Shown: positions 1 through 8,943, counted from the first letter of the stretch. The stretch: DNA of 56,732 nt from Amycolatopsis acididurans (GCF_012328925.1 NZ_JAAXLS010000045.1:1-56732), one strand, 5' to 3'. The notes: generated from the letters alone by a model not told the origin. Made by a program: numbers and translations.

Positions 1-148
1 ACCCAGCGCTCGCCACAAACGCCCGGCTGCACTGTCGCCACCCAGGGCCCGCCCGACCCCCGTCCCCGCACCGTCACCAGGCCCTACGACGTGGCCGGCG
101 CCACCTGTCGCCGCTCCCACCACCACCTCCGGCCGCGGCGGCGGTTAG
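1..148 (+). CDS. 3' end of an upstream gene with a Pro/Ala/Thr-rich tail (partial)
   Basis: Frame 2 is open from the window edge to a TAG at 146-148. It encodes about 48 residues rich in Pro, Ala and Thr, ending in a short Gly run. That composition fits a disordered C-terminal tail. In related actinomycetes a polytopic DUF6350-type membrane protein often precedes purN and can end this way, but no conserved domain lies inside the window, so this identity is inference from context. Frame 1 is also open to 153, so the frame choice is uncertain. Confidence 0.35.
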   Translation, partial: PSARHKRPAALSPPRARPTPVPAPSPGPTTWPAPPVAAPTTTSGRGGG

Positions 149-151
149 GCT
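146..151 (+). promoter_or_regulatory. Candidate -10 box of the purN-purH promoter
   Basis: TAGGCT fits the actinobacterial TANNNT -10 pattern. It lies 33 bases before the purN TTG, which implies a leader of about 27 nt carrying the AGGAGA ribosome site at 175-180. No good -35 is visible. The box overlaps the stop codon of the preceding frame. Confidence 0.35.
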
Positions 152-184
152 GACCGTGTCGTACTCGCGGGCGAAGGAGAGGCG

Positions 185-817
185 TTGGAGTCCAGTCGGT
201 TGGACCTGCCCACTCCGGTGAAGGTGGTCGTGCTCGCCTCCGGCTCCGGCACCCTGATGCAGGCTCTGCTGGACGCGACGGCGAGGTCCGGATATCCGGC
301 CAAGATCGTCGCCGCGGGCACCGACCGGGCCGGGGTCGAGGCGCTGACCAGGGCGGAGCGGGCCTCGGTCCCGCACTTCACCGTGCGGCTGACCGACCAT
401 CCGGACCGGGCCGCCTGGGACAAGGCCCTCACCGAGGCGGTCGCCGCATACCAGCCCGATCTGGTGGTCTCCGCGGGTTTCATGAAGATTCTCGGCCCGT
501 CCTTCCTCGCCCGGTTCGCGGGCCGCGTGATCAATACGCATCCCGCGCTGCTGCCGTCGTTCCCCGGAATGCACGCGGTGGCCGACGCGCTGGACATGGG
601 GGTCAAAGTCACCGGGTCCACGGTGCACTTCGTGGACGCCGGTGTGGACACGGGCCCGATCATCGCGCAGGAGGCCGTCGTGGTCGAACCCGACGACGAC
701 GAGTCCCGGCTGCACGAGCGGATCAAGACGGTCGAACGGCGGCTGCTCGTCGACGTGGTGGAGCGCCTCGGCCGAGGTGGATGCACGGTGGAAGGACGGA
801 AGGTGAGTTTCCGGTGA
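185..817 (+). CDS. purN: Phosphoribosylglycinamide formyltransferase 1
   Basis: This 210-residue cytosolic enzyme transfers a formyl group from 10-formyl-THF to GAR in purine synthesis. The sequence shows the phosphate-binding loop LASGSGT near residue 17, the catalytic stretch INTHPALLPSFPG with its Asn and His, and VDAGVDTGPII with the catalytic Asp. Length is normal for PurN. The start is a TTG chosen because AGGAGA sits five bases upstream and no ATG in frame gives a complete N-terminus. The stop overlaps the purH GTG (GTGA), so the two genes are translationally coupled. Confidence 0.95.
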   Translation: MESSRLDLPTPVKVVVLASGSGTLMQALLDATARSGYPAKIVAAGTDRAGVEALTRAERASVPHFTVRLTDHPDRAAWDKALTEAVAAYQPDLVVSAGFMKILGPSFLARFAGRVINTHPALLPSFPGMHAVADALDMGVKVTGSTVHFVDAGVDTGPIIAQEAVVVEPDDDESRLHERIKTVERRLLVDVVERLGRGGCTVEGRKVSFR

Positions 818-2367
818 CAGGACGGCGGGCGATCAAGCGGGCCCTGATCGGTGTTTCGGACAAGACGGGGTTGCTGGAGCTCGGCACCGGCCTGCACGCC
901 GCGGGCGTGGAGATCGTCTCCACCGGAGGCACGGCGAGGACACTGGCCGACGCCGGGGTGCCGGTCACGCCGGTCGAGCAGGTCACCGGGTTCCCCGAGT
1001 CCTTCGACGGCCGGGTCAAGACGCTGCACCCACGTGTGCACGCCGGCCTGCTCGCCGACCGCAACCGCGCCGAGCACGAGGAGCAGCTGCGCGAGCTGGA
1101 CATCGCGCCGTTCGACCTGCTCGTGGTGAACCTCTACCCGTTCCGCGAGACCGTGGCCTCCGGCGCGAGCGAGGCCGACTGCGTCGAGAACATCGACATC
1201 GGCGGGCCCGCGATGGTGCGCGCCGCCGCGAAGAACCACGGCAGCGTGGCCGTCGTGGTCGACCCGAGCCGCTACGACTGGCTGCTGGAGCGCGTGCGGG
1301 ACGGCGGATTCGACTTCGAGGATCGCAAACGTCTTGCCGCGCAAGCGTTCGCGCACACGGCGAGCTACGACATCGCCGTGTCGGCGTGGTTCGCCAACAG
1401 CTACGCGCCCGCTGACGACTCCGGCTTTCCCGACGTCACCGGCGCCACCTGGGAGCGCGGCGAGATCCTGCGCTACGGCGAGAACCCGCACCAGAAGGCC
1501 GCGGTGTACAAGCACTGGCGCGACGGTCTCGCGCACGCCGAGCAGTTGCACGGCAAAGCCATGTCCTACAACAACTACACCGACACCGACGCCGCCCGCC
1601 GGGCCGCCGCCGACTTCGCCGAGCCCGCCGTCGCGATCATCAAGCACGCCAACCCGTGTGGCATCGCGGTCGGCGCCGACATCGCGGAAGCGCACCGCAA
1701 GGCACACGCGTGCGACCCGGTTTCCGCCTACGGCGGCGTGATCGCCAGCAACCGGCCCATCACCCTGGAGGCCGCCGAGCAGATCGCCGAGGTGTTCACC
1801 GAGGTCGTGCTCGCGCCCGAGTTCGACGCGGATGCGTTGGAAGTACTGCAGCGCAAGAAGAACATCCGTCTGCTGAAGCTGCCCGCGCTGCGTGACCCCG
1901 ATCCGATCGAGTTCCGGCCGATCTCCGGCGGCATGCTCGTGCAGACCGTCGACCGCATCGACGCACCCGGCGACGACCCCGCGAACTGGACGCTCGCCAC
2001 CGGTGAGGTCGCCGACGCCGGCACGCTGGCGGACCTCGAGTTCGCGTGGCGGGCGCTGCGTTCGGTGAAGTCCAACGCGATCCTGCTCGCCAACGACCGG
2101 GCCACGGTCGGCGTGGGCATGGGGCAGGTCAACCGCGTGGACTCCTCGCGGCTGGCGGTGGCCCGCGCTGGTGAGCGGGCCAAGGGTGCGGTCGCGGCTT
2201 CGGACGCGTTCTTCCCGTTCCCCGACGGGCTCGAGGTACTGCTCGAGGCCGGCGTGCGAGCGGTGGTGCAGCCCGGTGGTTCGATCCGCGACGCGGAGGT
2301 GATCGCCGCCGCGGAGGAGGCCGGGGTGACGTTGTACCTCACCGGGACGCGCCACTTCACGCACTGA
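814..2367 (+). CDS. purH: Bifunctional AICAR formyltransferase / IMP cyclohydrolase
   Basis: This enzyme catalyses the last two steps of IMP synthesis. The N-terminal MGS-like cyclohydrolase domain begins with RALIGVSDKTG. The AICAR transformylase domain holds IKHANPCGIAVG with the catalytic Lys-His pair, the conserved FFPFPDGLE stretch and the typical C-terminus GTRHFTH. The GTG at 814 is preferred over the in-frame ATG at 781: it gives 517 residues starting a few residues before RRAIKRALI, as in relatives, and forms a 4-base overlap with purN. The 3' end overlaps the convergent clpP by 11 bases, leaving no room for a terminator. Confidence 0.95.
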   Translation: MTGRRAIKRALIGVSDKTGLLELGTGLHAAGVEIVSTGGTARTLADAGVPVTPVEQVTGFPESFDGRVKTLHPRVHAGLLADRNRAEHEEQLRELDIAPFDLLVVNLYPFRETVASGASEADCVENIDIGGPAMVRAAAKNHGSVAVVVDPSRYDWLLERVRDGGFDFEDRKRLAAQAFAHTASYDIAVSAWFANSYAPADDSGFPDVTGATWERGEILRYGENPHQKAAVYKHWRDGLAHAEQLHGKAMSYNNYTDTDAARRAAADFAEPAVAIIKHANPCGIAVGADIAEAHRKAHACDPVSAYGGVIASNRPITLEAAEQIAEVFTEVVLAPEFDADALEVLQRKKNIRLLKLPALRDPDPIEFRPISGGMLVQTVDRIDAPGDDPANWTLATGEVADAGTLADLEFAWRALRSVKSNAILLANDRATVGVGMGQVNRVDSSRLAVARAGERAKGAVAASDAFFPFPDGLEVLLEAGVRAVVQPGGSIRDAEVIAAAEEAGVTLYLTGTRHFTH

Positions 2368-2962
2368 GCGCGGCTGTATCACCTCCGACGATCTGGTCGA
2401 CGAACCCGTAGGCCAGTGCCTCGTCGGCGTCGAACCAGCGGTCGCGGTCCCCGTCGGCGACGATCCGCTCGACAGGCTGCCCGGTCTGTCGAGCGGTGAT
2501 CTCGGCGATCCGGCGTTTCATCTTGCCGAACACCTCGGCCTGGATGGCGATGTCGGTGGCGGGGCCGTGGATGCCCGCCGAGGGCTGGTGCATCACGATG
2601 CGCGTGTTGGGCAGCAGAAAGCGCTTTCCCGGGGTGCCGGAACTGAGCAGGAACTGGCCCATCGATGCGACGAAGCCGAGCCCGAACGTCGACACATCCG
2701 GTTTGACAAGGCACATCGTGTCGTAGATGGCCATACCCGCGGTGACCGAGCCGCCCGGTGAGTTGATGTAGAACGTGATGTCCTTGTCGGGGTCGTCGGC
2801 GGCCAGTAACAGAAGCTGCGCGGTGATGCGGTTGGCGACCTCGTCGGTGACCTCGGAACCGAGGAACACGATGCGGTCGCGCAGAAGCTGTTCGTAGACG
2901 GAATCGGTGAGGGTCAGGCCGCTGCCCGGCGAACTCAGCCGGGGTAGCAAGTGGACGGTCAT
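2357..2962 (-). CDS. clpP: ATP-dependent Clp protease proteolytic subunit (solitary)
   Basis: This 201-residue serine peptidase forms barrel-shaped rings that degrade substrates fed by Clp ATPases. The sequence shows YINSPGGSVTAGMAIYDTM, the nucleophile Ser in FVASMGQFLLSSG, the His in IVMHQPSAG and the Asp region DRDRWFDADEALAYGFVDQI, so the catalytic triad is intact. It resembles actinobacterial ClpP1 but stands alone; the usual clpP1-clpP2-clpX arrangement is not here, so it may be an extra paralogue. The ATG at 2962 follows GAGAGG about eight bases upstream. It is divergent from the mutasome operon. Confidence 0.92.
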   Translation of the reverse strand: MTVHLLPRLSSPGSGLTLTDSVYEQLLRDRIVFLGSEVTDEVANRITAQLLLLAADDPDKDITFYINSPGGSVTAGMAIYDTMCLVKPDVSTFGLGFVASMGQFLLSSGTPGKRFLLPNTRIVMHQPSAGIHGPATDIAIQAEVFGKMKRRIAEITARQTGQPVERIVADGDRDRWFDADEALAYGFVDQIVGGDTAALSA

Positions 2963-3095
2963 GGTGGCGCCTCTCGTCGATGATCGGGACCCGACCGACG
3001 GTATTCGGAATTGGTCGTCGCATGCGGCGCCGTTCGCTCTTGGCGAGCTAAGTTCGCTGGTGGCGATCACAGCGGCCTTCGGACGATCCGCCGTC

Positions 3096-3125
3096 TTGAC
3101 AGCTCTGGCGGACCCGGGGCAGACT
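3096..3125 (+). promoter_or_regulatory. Candidate promoter of the imuA'-imuB-dnaE2 operon
   Basis: TTGACA at 3096-3101 is a perfect -35. After 18 bases, CAGACT at 3120-3125 is a weak -10 that matches TANNNT only at positions 2 and 6. A start site near 3132 would put the LexA box at 3133-3148 directly on it, a logical place for repression. Confidence 0.4.
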
Positions 3126-3132
3126 GAAACGG

Positions 3133-3148
3133 TCGAACACAAGTTCGA
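3133..3148. promoter_or_regulatory. LexA (SOS) box upstream of imuA'
   Basis: TCGAACACAAGTTCGA is a perfect match to the actinobacterial SOS consensus TCGAAC-N4-GTTCGA. It lies 88 bases before the imuA' start and next to a candidate promoter. Mycobacterial imuA'/imuB and dnaE2 are known LexA targets, so the assignment has support from both sequence and family knowledge. Confidence 0.88.
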
Positions 3149-3236
3149 CTCATCGTCTTCCCCGCGATGAGATTCTCCGGTTCTCGCGAATGACGGCGCG
3201 AGCACCGGCTGGACCTGTCGTGGGGAGGAGTCTGTG

Positions 3237-3923
3237 GTGACGGTCGAGGCACCGGTCGCGCGGTTGGCGGCATTGCCTGGAGTGAGCACGGCGAGCGGAG
3301 TCGCCGCCGTCGCCGAGCATGCCCAGGCCACCGGGCGTCTTCTCCCGGTACGCCCGGAACTGCGTGCGCTGCTGCCCGCGGGCGGCTTGCGCCGGGGCAG
3401 CACGGTCGTGGTGCGTGGCTCCACCTCCCTGCTGCTGGCGTTGCTGGCCGAAGCGACCGCCGCCGGAGCGTGGGCGGCCGCGGTGGCGATGCCGCATCTC
3501 GGGCTCGCCGCGGCCGGGGAGTCCGGGGTCGAGTTGAGCCGGTTCGCCCTGGTGCCAAGGCCTGGCGCCGAATTCGCCCCGGTGACGGCCGCGCTGCTGG
3601 ACGGACTGGATCTAGTCGCCGTCGCTCCCTCGGACGCGTCCGTCTCGGTGGCGCGGCGGCTTTCGGCGCGGGCGCGGCATCGCGGAGCGGTGCTGCTCTC
3701 GCTCGGTCCGTGGCCGGGTGCCGAGGTCGATCTCGCCTGCGAGTCGGCCGAATGGTCCGGGCTGGAGGCGGGATACGGGCATCTCCGGGAGCGGCGGATC
3801 GAGGTGCGTGTCGCGGGCCGGGGCGCGGCGGCGCGGCCGCGGTTCGTGAAGCTGATGCTGCCCGGTGGCACGCCCGAGTCGTCCTGGCAGGAGAAATCGT
3901 GGGCCGAGGAGGGCGTGGGATGA
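3237..3923 (+). CDS. imuA': ImuA'-like mutasome accessory protein
   Basis: The protein has 228 residues and is RecA-like in outline but lacks clear Walker motifs. The N-terminal part contains LRRGSTVVVRGSTSLLLALLAEA, which sits where a RecA P-loop would be but has no Lys. In mycobacteria ImuA' bridges ImuB and DnaE2 in translesion synthesis. Identification rests mainly on context: first gene after an SOS box and overlapping imuB by ATGA. Adjacent GTGs at 3234 and 3237 are both possible; GGGGAGGAG at 3222-3230 gives better spacing to 3237. Confidence 0.8.
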   Translation: MTVEAPVARLAALPGVSTASGVAAVAEHAQATGRLLPVRPELRALLPAGGLRRGSTVVVRGSTSLLLALLAEATAAGAWAAAVAMPHLGLAAAGESGVELSRFALVPRPGAEFAPVTAALLDGLDLVAVAPSDASVSVARRLSARARHRGAVLLSLGPWPGAEVDLACESAEWSGLEAGYGHLRERRIEVRVAGRGAAARPRFVKLMLPGGTPESSWQEKSWAEEGVG

Positions 3924-5482
3924 GCACGAGGATGCTCGCACTGTGGTGCCCCGACTGGCCCGCGGTCGCCGCGGCCATGGCGGCGAACGTGCCGGCGCAC
4001 CTGCCTGCCGCGGTGTTCGCCGCGAACCGGGTCGTGGCCTGCTCCGCGGTGGCCCGCGCCGCCGGGGTACGCAGGGGGATGCGCCGCCGCGACGCCCAGT
4101 CCCGCTGTCCCGAACTGCTGGTGTTCGGCACCGACGAAGGGCGGGACGCGCGCCTGTTCGAGCCGGTGGCGGCCGCCGTGGAGGAACTGGTGGTCGGGGT
4201 CGAGGTCGTCCGGCCGGGGCTGGTCGCGGTGCCCGTCACCGGTGCGGCGGGTTACTTCGGCGGTGAGCCGGAACTGGCCGAATTGCTGCTGGACCAGGTG
4301 TCCAGCCGTGCCGGGGTGGAGTGCCAGATCGGCATCGCCGACGGCCTGTTCGCCGCCACGCTGGCCGCGCATCGCTCGATGCTGGTGGAACCCGGGTCTA
4401 CGGCCGGATTCCTTGCGCCCCTTGGCATCCACGAACTCGATGAGCCGGACACCGAGCGGGCGGATCTCGTCGATCTCTTGCGCCGCCTGGGTTTGCGCAC
4501 GCTCGGCGCGTTCGCCGCGCTCACCGAACGGGATGTCGTGTCCCGGTTCGGCAGCGAGGGCCTGCTGGTGCACCGGCTGGCTCGCGGACTGTCGGAACGG
4601 CCGCCGTATCGCCGCAAGCCACCGCCCGAACTGTCGATCACCAAGGAACTCGACCCGCCGCTGGAGCGGATCGACGCCGCCGCCTTCGTGGCGAAAACAC
4701 TGGCCGAGACGTTCCATGCCGGACTCGCGGCGCACGGGCTGGCCTGCACGAGGCTGGGCATCTACGCCATCACCGAGAACGGCGAGGAGCTCTCCCGCGT
4801 GTGGCGGTGCGCCGAACCCCTTACCCCGCAAGGGATCGCCGACCGGGTTCGCTGGCAGTTCGAGGGCTGGCTGCGCAGCGGCGGGCCGACGTCCGGGGTG
4901 AGCGTGCTGCGGCTGGTACCCGAGGAGACCGTCGAGGGGCGTTCGCTGCAACTGGGGCTGTGGCGCGGTGGCAGCCCGGGGCTCGAGGACGAGCACGCGG
5001 ACAAGGCGAACCGGGCACTGGTCCGGGTGCAGGGCTTGCTCGGCCCGGACAGCGTGTTCACCGCGGTGCTCGACGGAGGCCGTGGTCCGGCGGAGCGGGT
5101 GCGGCTGGTGCCGTGGGGCGACCAGCGTGCCCTGGAAAGTCCTGCTGAGACGCCGTGGCCCGCACGATTGCCCCGGCCGTCCCCGGCGACCGTGTTCGAC
5201 CGCGCCCGCCCGGCACGTGTGCTGGATCGCCGCGGAGTGGACGTGGAAGTGCGGCGCCGTCGGCAGCTCACCGCCCCGCCGAAGACGGTGGTGCTCGGTG
5301 GTGAACCCCGGCAGGTACTGGAGTGGGCGGGGCCGTGGCACGTGTCCGGCCGGTGGAGTTCCTCCGCCGGTGACTGGAGCCGGATACAGGTGCTGCTGGC
5401 CGGCGAGCCCGAGCTCGCGCTGCTGCTCACCAGGACGGCAGACGAAAATCCACAATGGACAGTTGAAGGAGTGTACGACTGA
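3920..5482 (+). CDS. imuB: ImuB, non-catalytic Y-family polymerase homologue
   Basis: This 520-residue Y-family protein acts as the adaptor of the DnaE2 mutasome. The N-terminal LALWCPDWPAVAA stands where active Y-family polymerases have their first metal-binding Asp motif and lacks that motif, as is usual for ImuB. A helix-hairpin-helix stretch follows (LLRRLGLRTLGAFAAL, about residues 190-205). QLGLW at residues 344-348 resembles the beta-clamp-binding QLPLWG of mycobacterial ImuB. The C-terminal 120 residues form the ImuB-specific tail thought to contact partners. It overlaps imuA' by ATGA and the next small ORF by one base. Confidence 0.92.
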   Translation: MSTRMLALWCPDWPAVAAAMAANVPAHLPAAVFAANRVVACSAVARAAGVRRGMRRRDAQSRCPELLVFGTDEGRDARLFEPVAAAVEELVVGVEVVRPGLVAVPVTGAAGYFGGEPELAELLLDQVSSRAGVECQIGIADGLFAATLAAHRSMLVEPGSTAGFLAPLGIHELDEPDTERADLVDLLRRLGLRTLGAFAALTERDVVSRFGSEGLLVHRLARGLSERPPYRRKPPPELSITKELDPPLERIDAAAFVAKTLAETFHAGLAAHGLACTRLGIYAITENGEELSRVWRCAEPLTPQGIADRVRWQFEGWLRSGGPTSGVSVLRLVPEETVEGRSLQLGLWRGGSPGLEDEHADKANRALVRVQGLLGPDSVFTAVLDGGRGPAERVRLVPWGDQRALESPAETPWPARLPRPSPATVFDRARPARVLDRRGVDVEVRRRRQLTAPPKTVVLGGEPRQVLEWAGPWHVSGRWSSSAGDWSRIQVLLAGEPELALLLTRTADENPQWTVEGVYD

Positions 5483-5598
5483 TGGACGAGGAATACCTCC
5501 GCAGCATCCGGCACTGGCTGTGCGCCGAGCCGCGACCGCTGGAGGAACGGCTCGACCTCGAGGCCGAGATCCCGCTACCGAGAATCCCGGTGGACTAG
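5482..5598 (+). CDS. 38-residue unknown protein encoded between imuB and dnaE2
   Basis: This small ORF runs from an ATG that shares its A with the imuB stop (TGATG) to a TAG three bases before the dnaE2 ATG. AAGGAG at 5466-5471 lies 10 bases upstream, a good ribosome site. Almost all third codon positions are G or C, as in its neighbours, so it looks translated. The product is acidic at both ends, begins MDEEYLRSIRHWLC, has one Cys and ends in a Pro-rich tail (PLPRIPVD). I recognise no family. It may be a mutasome subunit or a translational coupling device for dnaE2. Confidence 0.65.
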   Translation: MDEEYLRSIRHWLCAEPRPLEERLDLEAEIPLPRIPVD

Positions 5599-5601
5599 CT
5601 C

Positions 5602-8600
5602 ATGGGCTTCAGCAATCCGCCTGTTCCCTGGCGCACGCTGGAACGGACGCTGTCCGGCGATCCGGTGCCCGACGGCGGGGACAGTCCCGGCTACTCCCGG
5701 AAACGGGAGGGGTACCGGCGTCCCAGCGACTTCCCGGCGCTGGTGGCCGACGACCATTCCGGTGGCCGCGTCCGGTTCCCCTACGCCGAGTTGCACTGCC
5801 ATTCCAACTTCAGCTTCCTCGACGGTGCGAGCAGTCCCGAGGAACTGGTGGAGGAGGCGGCGCGGCTGGATCTGGACGCCATCGCGCTCACCGACCATGA
5901 CGGAATGTACGGGGTGGCGCGGTTCGCCGAGGCGGCGAAGGAACTGGCCGTGCGCACGGTGTTCGGCACCGAGCTGAGCTTCGGGCTTTCCGCGCCGCAG
6001 AACGGGATTCCCGATCCCGAGGGGCAGCATCTGGTGCTGCTCGCCAAACAGCAGGACGGATACGCGGCGTTGTGCCGGGCCATCACCGCGGGCCAGTTGC
6101 GGGGGCACGACGTGGACCTGCCGCCCGAGGAACGGGCGGAGAAGGGGCGCCCGGTGTACGACTTGGAGGCGGTGGCCGGCGAGGTGCGCGACAAGGCCGT
6201 GGTGCTCACCGGCTGCCGTAAGGGTGCCGTGCGCCAGGCGCTGGTGCGGGAAGGCCCGGCCGGCGCGGCACGTGAACTGTCCGGCCTCGTCGAACTTTTC
6301 GGGCGGGACAACGTGTTCGTGGAGCTGATCGACCACGGCAATCCGGAGGACAGCACGTACAACGACGCGCTGACCCTGCTGGCGGAGGACCACGGCCTGC
6401 TGACGGTCGCCACCAATGCGGTGCACTACGCGCTCCCGGAACAGGACCGGCTCGCGGGGGCGATGGCGGCGATCAGGGCCCGGCGCGGGCTGGACGAGAT
6501 GGAGGGCTGGCTGCCGGGCGGCGGGATGGCGTTCCTGCATTCCGGCGAGGAGATGGCGACCAGGTTCCGGCGTTATCCGGGTGCGGTGCAAAGAGCCGCG
6601 TTGCTCGGCCTGGAGTGTGAGTTCTCCCTCGACCTGATCGCGCCGAAGCTGCCGCCGTACCCGGTGCCCCAGGGGGAGACGGAAGCGACCTTCCTGCGTG
6701 AAAAGGTCTACCAGGGAGCGAAAAGGCTTTACGGCACAAGGGAAAAACGCCCGGACGCGTACCGGCAGATCGAGCACGAGCTGGAGATCATCGAGCGGCT
6801 CGGCTTTCCCGGCTACTTCCTCATCGTGTGGGACATCGCGAAGTTCTGCCGGGACAGCGGCATCCTGTGCCAGGGCAGGGGATCGGCCGCCAACTCCGCG
6901 GTCTGCTATGCCCTGGATATCACCAAGGTCGATCCGGTGGAGTGGAAGCTGCTGTTCGAGCGCTTCCTCGCGCCGGACCGCGACGGCTACCCGGACATCG
7001 ATCTGGACATCGAGTCCGACCGTCGCGAGGAGGCCATCCAGTACGTCTACGAAAAGCACGGCAGGTTGTGCGCGGCGCAGGTGGCCAACGTGATCACTTA
7101 TCGCGCCAAGTCCGCGATCCGCGACGCGGCCCGCGCGCTCGGTCATTCGCCGGGACAGCAGGACGCGTGGAGCAAGCAGATCGATCGCTGGGGCCCGTTG
7201 CAGGACACCAAGAACGACCACGATCACGACATCCCGCGGCCCGTGCTCGAACTGGCCGCCGCGTTGGAGGACTTCCCACGTCACCTCGGCATTCACTCCG
7301 GGGGAATGGTGATCTGCGACCGCCCGGTGAGCGAGGTCTGCCCCATCGAATGGGCACGGATGGAAAACCGCAGCGTTCTGCAGTGGGAGAAGGACGACTG
7401 CGCGTCGGTGGGGCTGGTCAAGTTCGACCTGCTCGGTCTCGGCATGCTGTCCGCGCTGCACTACATGATCGATCTGGTGCGAGAGCACAAGGGTGTGGAG
7501 ATCGATCTGGCGAAACTGCCTCTGGACGACGAGAACATTTACGAAATGCTGCGCCGCGCCGACGCGATCGGTGTCTTCCAGGTGGAAAGCCGTGCCCAGC
7601 TGGCGACCCTGCCCCGGCTCAAGCCGGAAAAATTCTACGACCTCGCGATCGAAGTCGCGCTGATCCGGCCAGGCCCCATCCAGGGCGGTTCGGTACATCC
7701 CTACATCCGGCGGAAAAACAACACGGAGGAATGGGAATACGACCATCCGCTGCTGGAGCGAGCGCTCGGCAAGACGTACGGGGTGCCGCTGTTTCAGGAG
7801 CAGATGATGCAGATCGCCCTCGACGTCGCGGACTTCACCCCGGCGGAGGCGGACGAACTGCGGCACGCGATGGGGGCCAAACGATCGACGAGGAAGATGG
7901 AACGGCTCCGCAAACGGTTCTACGAGGGAGCCGCGCGAAACGACATCGGCGAGGAACTGGCCGCCCGGATCTTCCAGAAACTGATGGCGTTCGCCAACTT
8001 CGGATTCCCGGAAAGCCATGCGCTCAGCTTCGCCTACCTGGTTTTCGCCAGCGCCTATATGAAGTACTACCACCCCGAGGCGTTCTGCGCGGGGCTGCTG
8101 CGCGCCCAGCCGATGGGGTTCTATTCGCCGCAGTCGTTGGTCGCCGACGCGCGGCGGCACGGGGTGACGGTGCACGGGCCGGATGTGAACGCCAGCCTCC
8201 CGCACGCCACGCTGGAGCCCTACGGCGGTGAACTCGCGGTGCGCGTCGGGCTGGGAGCTGTCCGGCTCATCGGCTCGGAACTGGCCGAACAGCTTGTCGC
8301 GGAACGGGACCGCGGTGGCGAGTTCGCCGGCATGGCCGATGTGGCGAGACGGGTGCGGCTGACCAGACCGCAGGTGGAGGCGCTGGCCACCGCCGGCGCC
8401 TTCGGCTGTTTCGCGGAGGTCGGTACCGACCGGCGCAAGGCGCTGTGGGCGGCCGGCGCGGTGGCCGAGGAACGGCCGGAGAAGCTACCGGGCAGCGTGG
8501 TCGGGGCGAGCGCGCCCACCTTGCCGGGCATGGACGAGATCGACCTCGCCGTCGCGGACGTGTGGGCCACCGGGATGTCGCCGGACAGCTTCCCGACGCA

Positions 8601-8943
8601 GTTCATCCGGGACCGGCTGGACGCGCTCGGGGTGGTCACCGCGGAGAAGCTGCTCGCCGTCGAGGACGGCACACGGGTGCTCATCGGCGGCGCGGTCACG
8701 CACCGGCAGCGGCCGGGAACCGCAGGCGGGATCACGTTCCTCAACATCGAAGACGAGACCGGCATGGTCAACGTGGTCTGCTCGAAAGGCTTGTGGGCGC
8801 GCTACCACCGGATCGCCCGCAACAGTTCGGCACTGCTGGTTCGTGGGGTCGTGGAGCGAACGGAGGGGGTGGTGAGCCTGCTCGCGGACAAACTGCAGCA
8901 TCTTCCGATGCGAATCCCGTCGAAGTCCAGGGACTTCCAGTGA
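5602..8943 (+). CDS. dnaE2: Error-prone DNA polymerase III alpha subunit
   Basis: This 1,113-residue C-family polymerase performs damage-induced mutagenic synthesis. The N-terminus MGFSNPPVPW closely follows mycobacterial DnaE2, fixing the start. The PHP domain begins at about residue 57 with YAELHCHSNFSFLDGAS and continues with ALTDHDGMYG. The palm carries PDIDLDIE, with catalytic Asp residues at about 465 and 467. A C-terminal OB-type region includes GGITFLNIEDETGMVNVVC. It is three bases downstream of the small ORF and has only a weak ribosome site (GGTGGA), so translation probably depends on upstream coupling. The LexA box at 3133 should control it. Confidence 0.95.
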   Translation: MGFSNPPVPWRTLERTLSGDPVPDGGDSPGYSRKREGYRRPSDFPALVADDHSGGRVRFPYAELHCHSNFSFLDGASSPEELVEEAARLDLDAIALTDHDGMYGVARFAEAAKELAVRTVFGTELSFGLSAPQNGIPDPEGQHLVLLAKQQDGYAALCRAITAGQLRGHDVDLPPEERAEKGRPVYDLEAVAGEVRDKAVVLTGCRKGAVRQALVREGPAGAARELSGLVELFGRDNVFVELIDHGNPEDSTYNDALTLLAEDHGLLTVATNAVHYALPEQDRLAGAMAAIRARRGLDEMEGWLPGGGMAFLHSGEEMATRFRRYPGAVQRAALLGLECEFSLDLIAPKLPPYPVPQGETEATFLREKVYQGAKRLYGTREKRPDAYRQIEHELEIIERLGFPGYFLIVWDIAKFCRDSGILCQGRGSAANSAVCYALDITKVDPVEWKLLFERFLAPDRDGYPDIDLDIESDRREEAIQYVYEKHGRLCAAQVANVITYRAKSAIRDAARALGHSPGQQDAWSKQIDRWGPLQDTKNDHDHDIPRPVLELAAALEDFPRHLGIHSGGMVICDRPVSEVCPIEWARMENRSVLQWEKDDCASVGLVKFDLLGLGMLSALHYMIDLVREHKGVEIDLAKLPLDDENIYEMLRRADAIGVFQVESRAQLATLPRLKPEKFYDLAIEVALIRPGPIQGGSVHPYIRRKNNTEEWEYDHPLLERALGKTYGVPLFQEQMMQIALDVADFTPAEADELRHAMGAKRSTRKMERLRKRFYEGAARNDIGEELAARIFQKLMAFANFGFPESHALSFAYLVFASAYMKYYHPEAFCAGLLRAQPMGFYSPQSLVADARRHGVTVHGPDVNASLPHATLEPYGGELAVRVGLGAVRLIGSELAEQLVAERDRGGEFAGMADVARRVRLTRPQVEALATAGAFGCFAEVGTDRRKALWAAGAVAEERPEKLPGSVVGASAPTLPGMDEIDLAVADVWATGMSPDSFPTQFIRDRLDALGVVTAEKLLAVEDGTRVLIGGAVTHRQRPGTAGGITFLNIEDETGMVNVVCSKGLWARYHRIARNSSALLVRGVVERTEGVVSLLADKLQHLPMRIPSKSRDFQ

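Noticed and set aside
145..2382. 745-codon minus-strand open frame over purN-purH
   Set aside because: No domain and full overlap with certain genes; high GC content keeps the frame open.
2963..5455. Upstream extension of the clpP frame to 1,032 codons
   Set aside because: ClpP starts at 2962 with a ribosome site; the extension is antisense to imuA' and imuB.
5575..8205. 876-codon minus-strand open frame in dnaE2
   Set aside because: Antisense shadow of a certain polymerase gene, with no recognisable domain.
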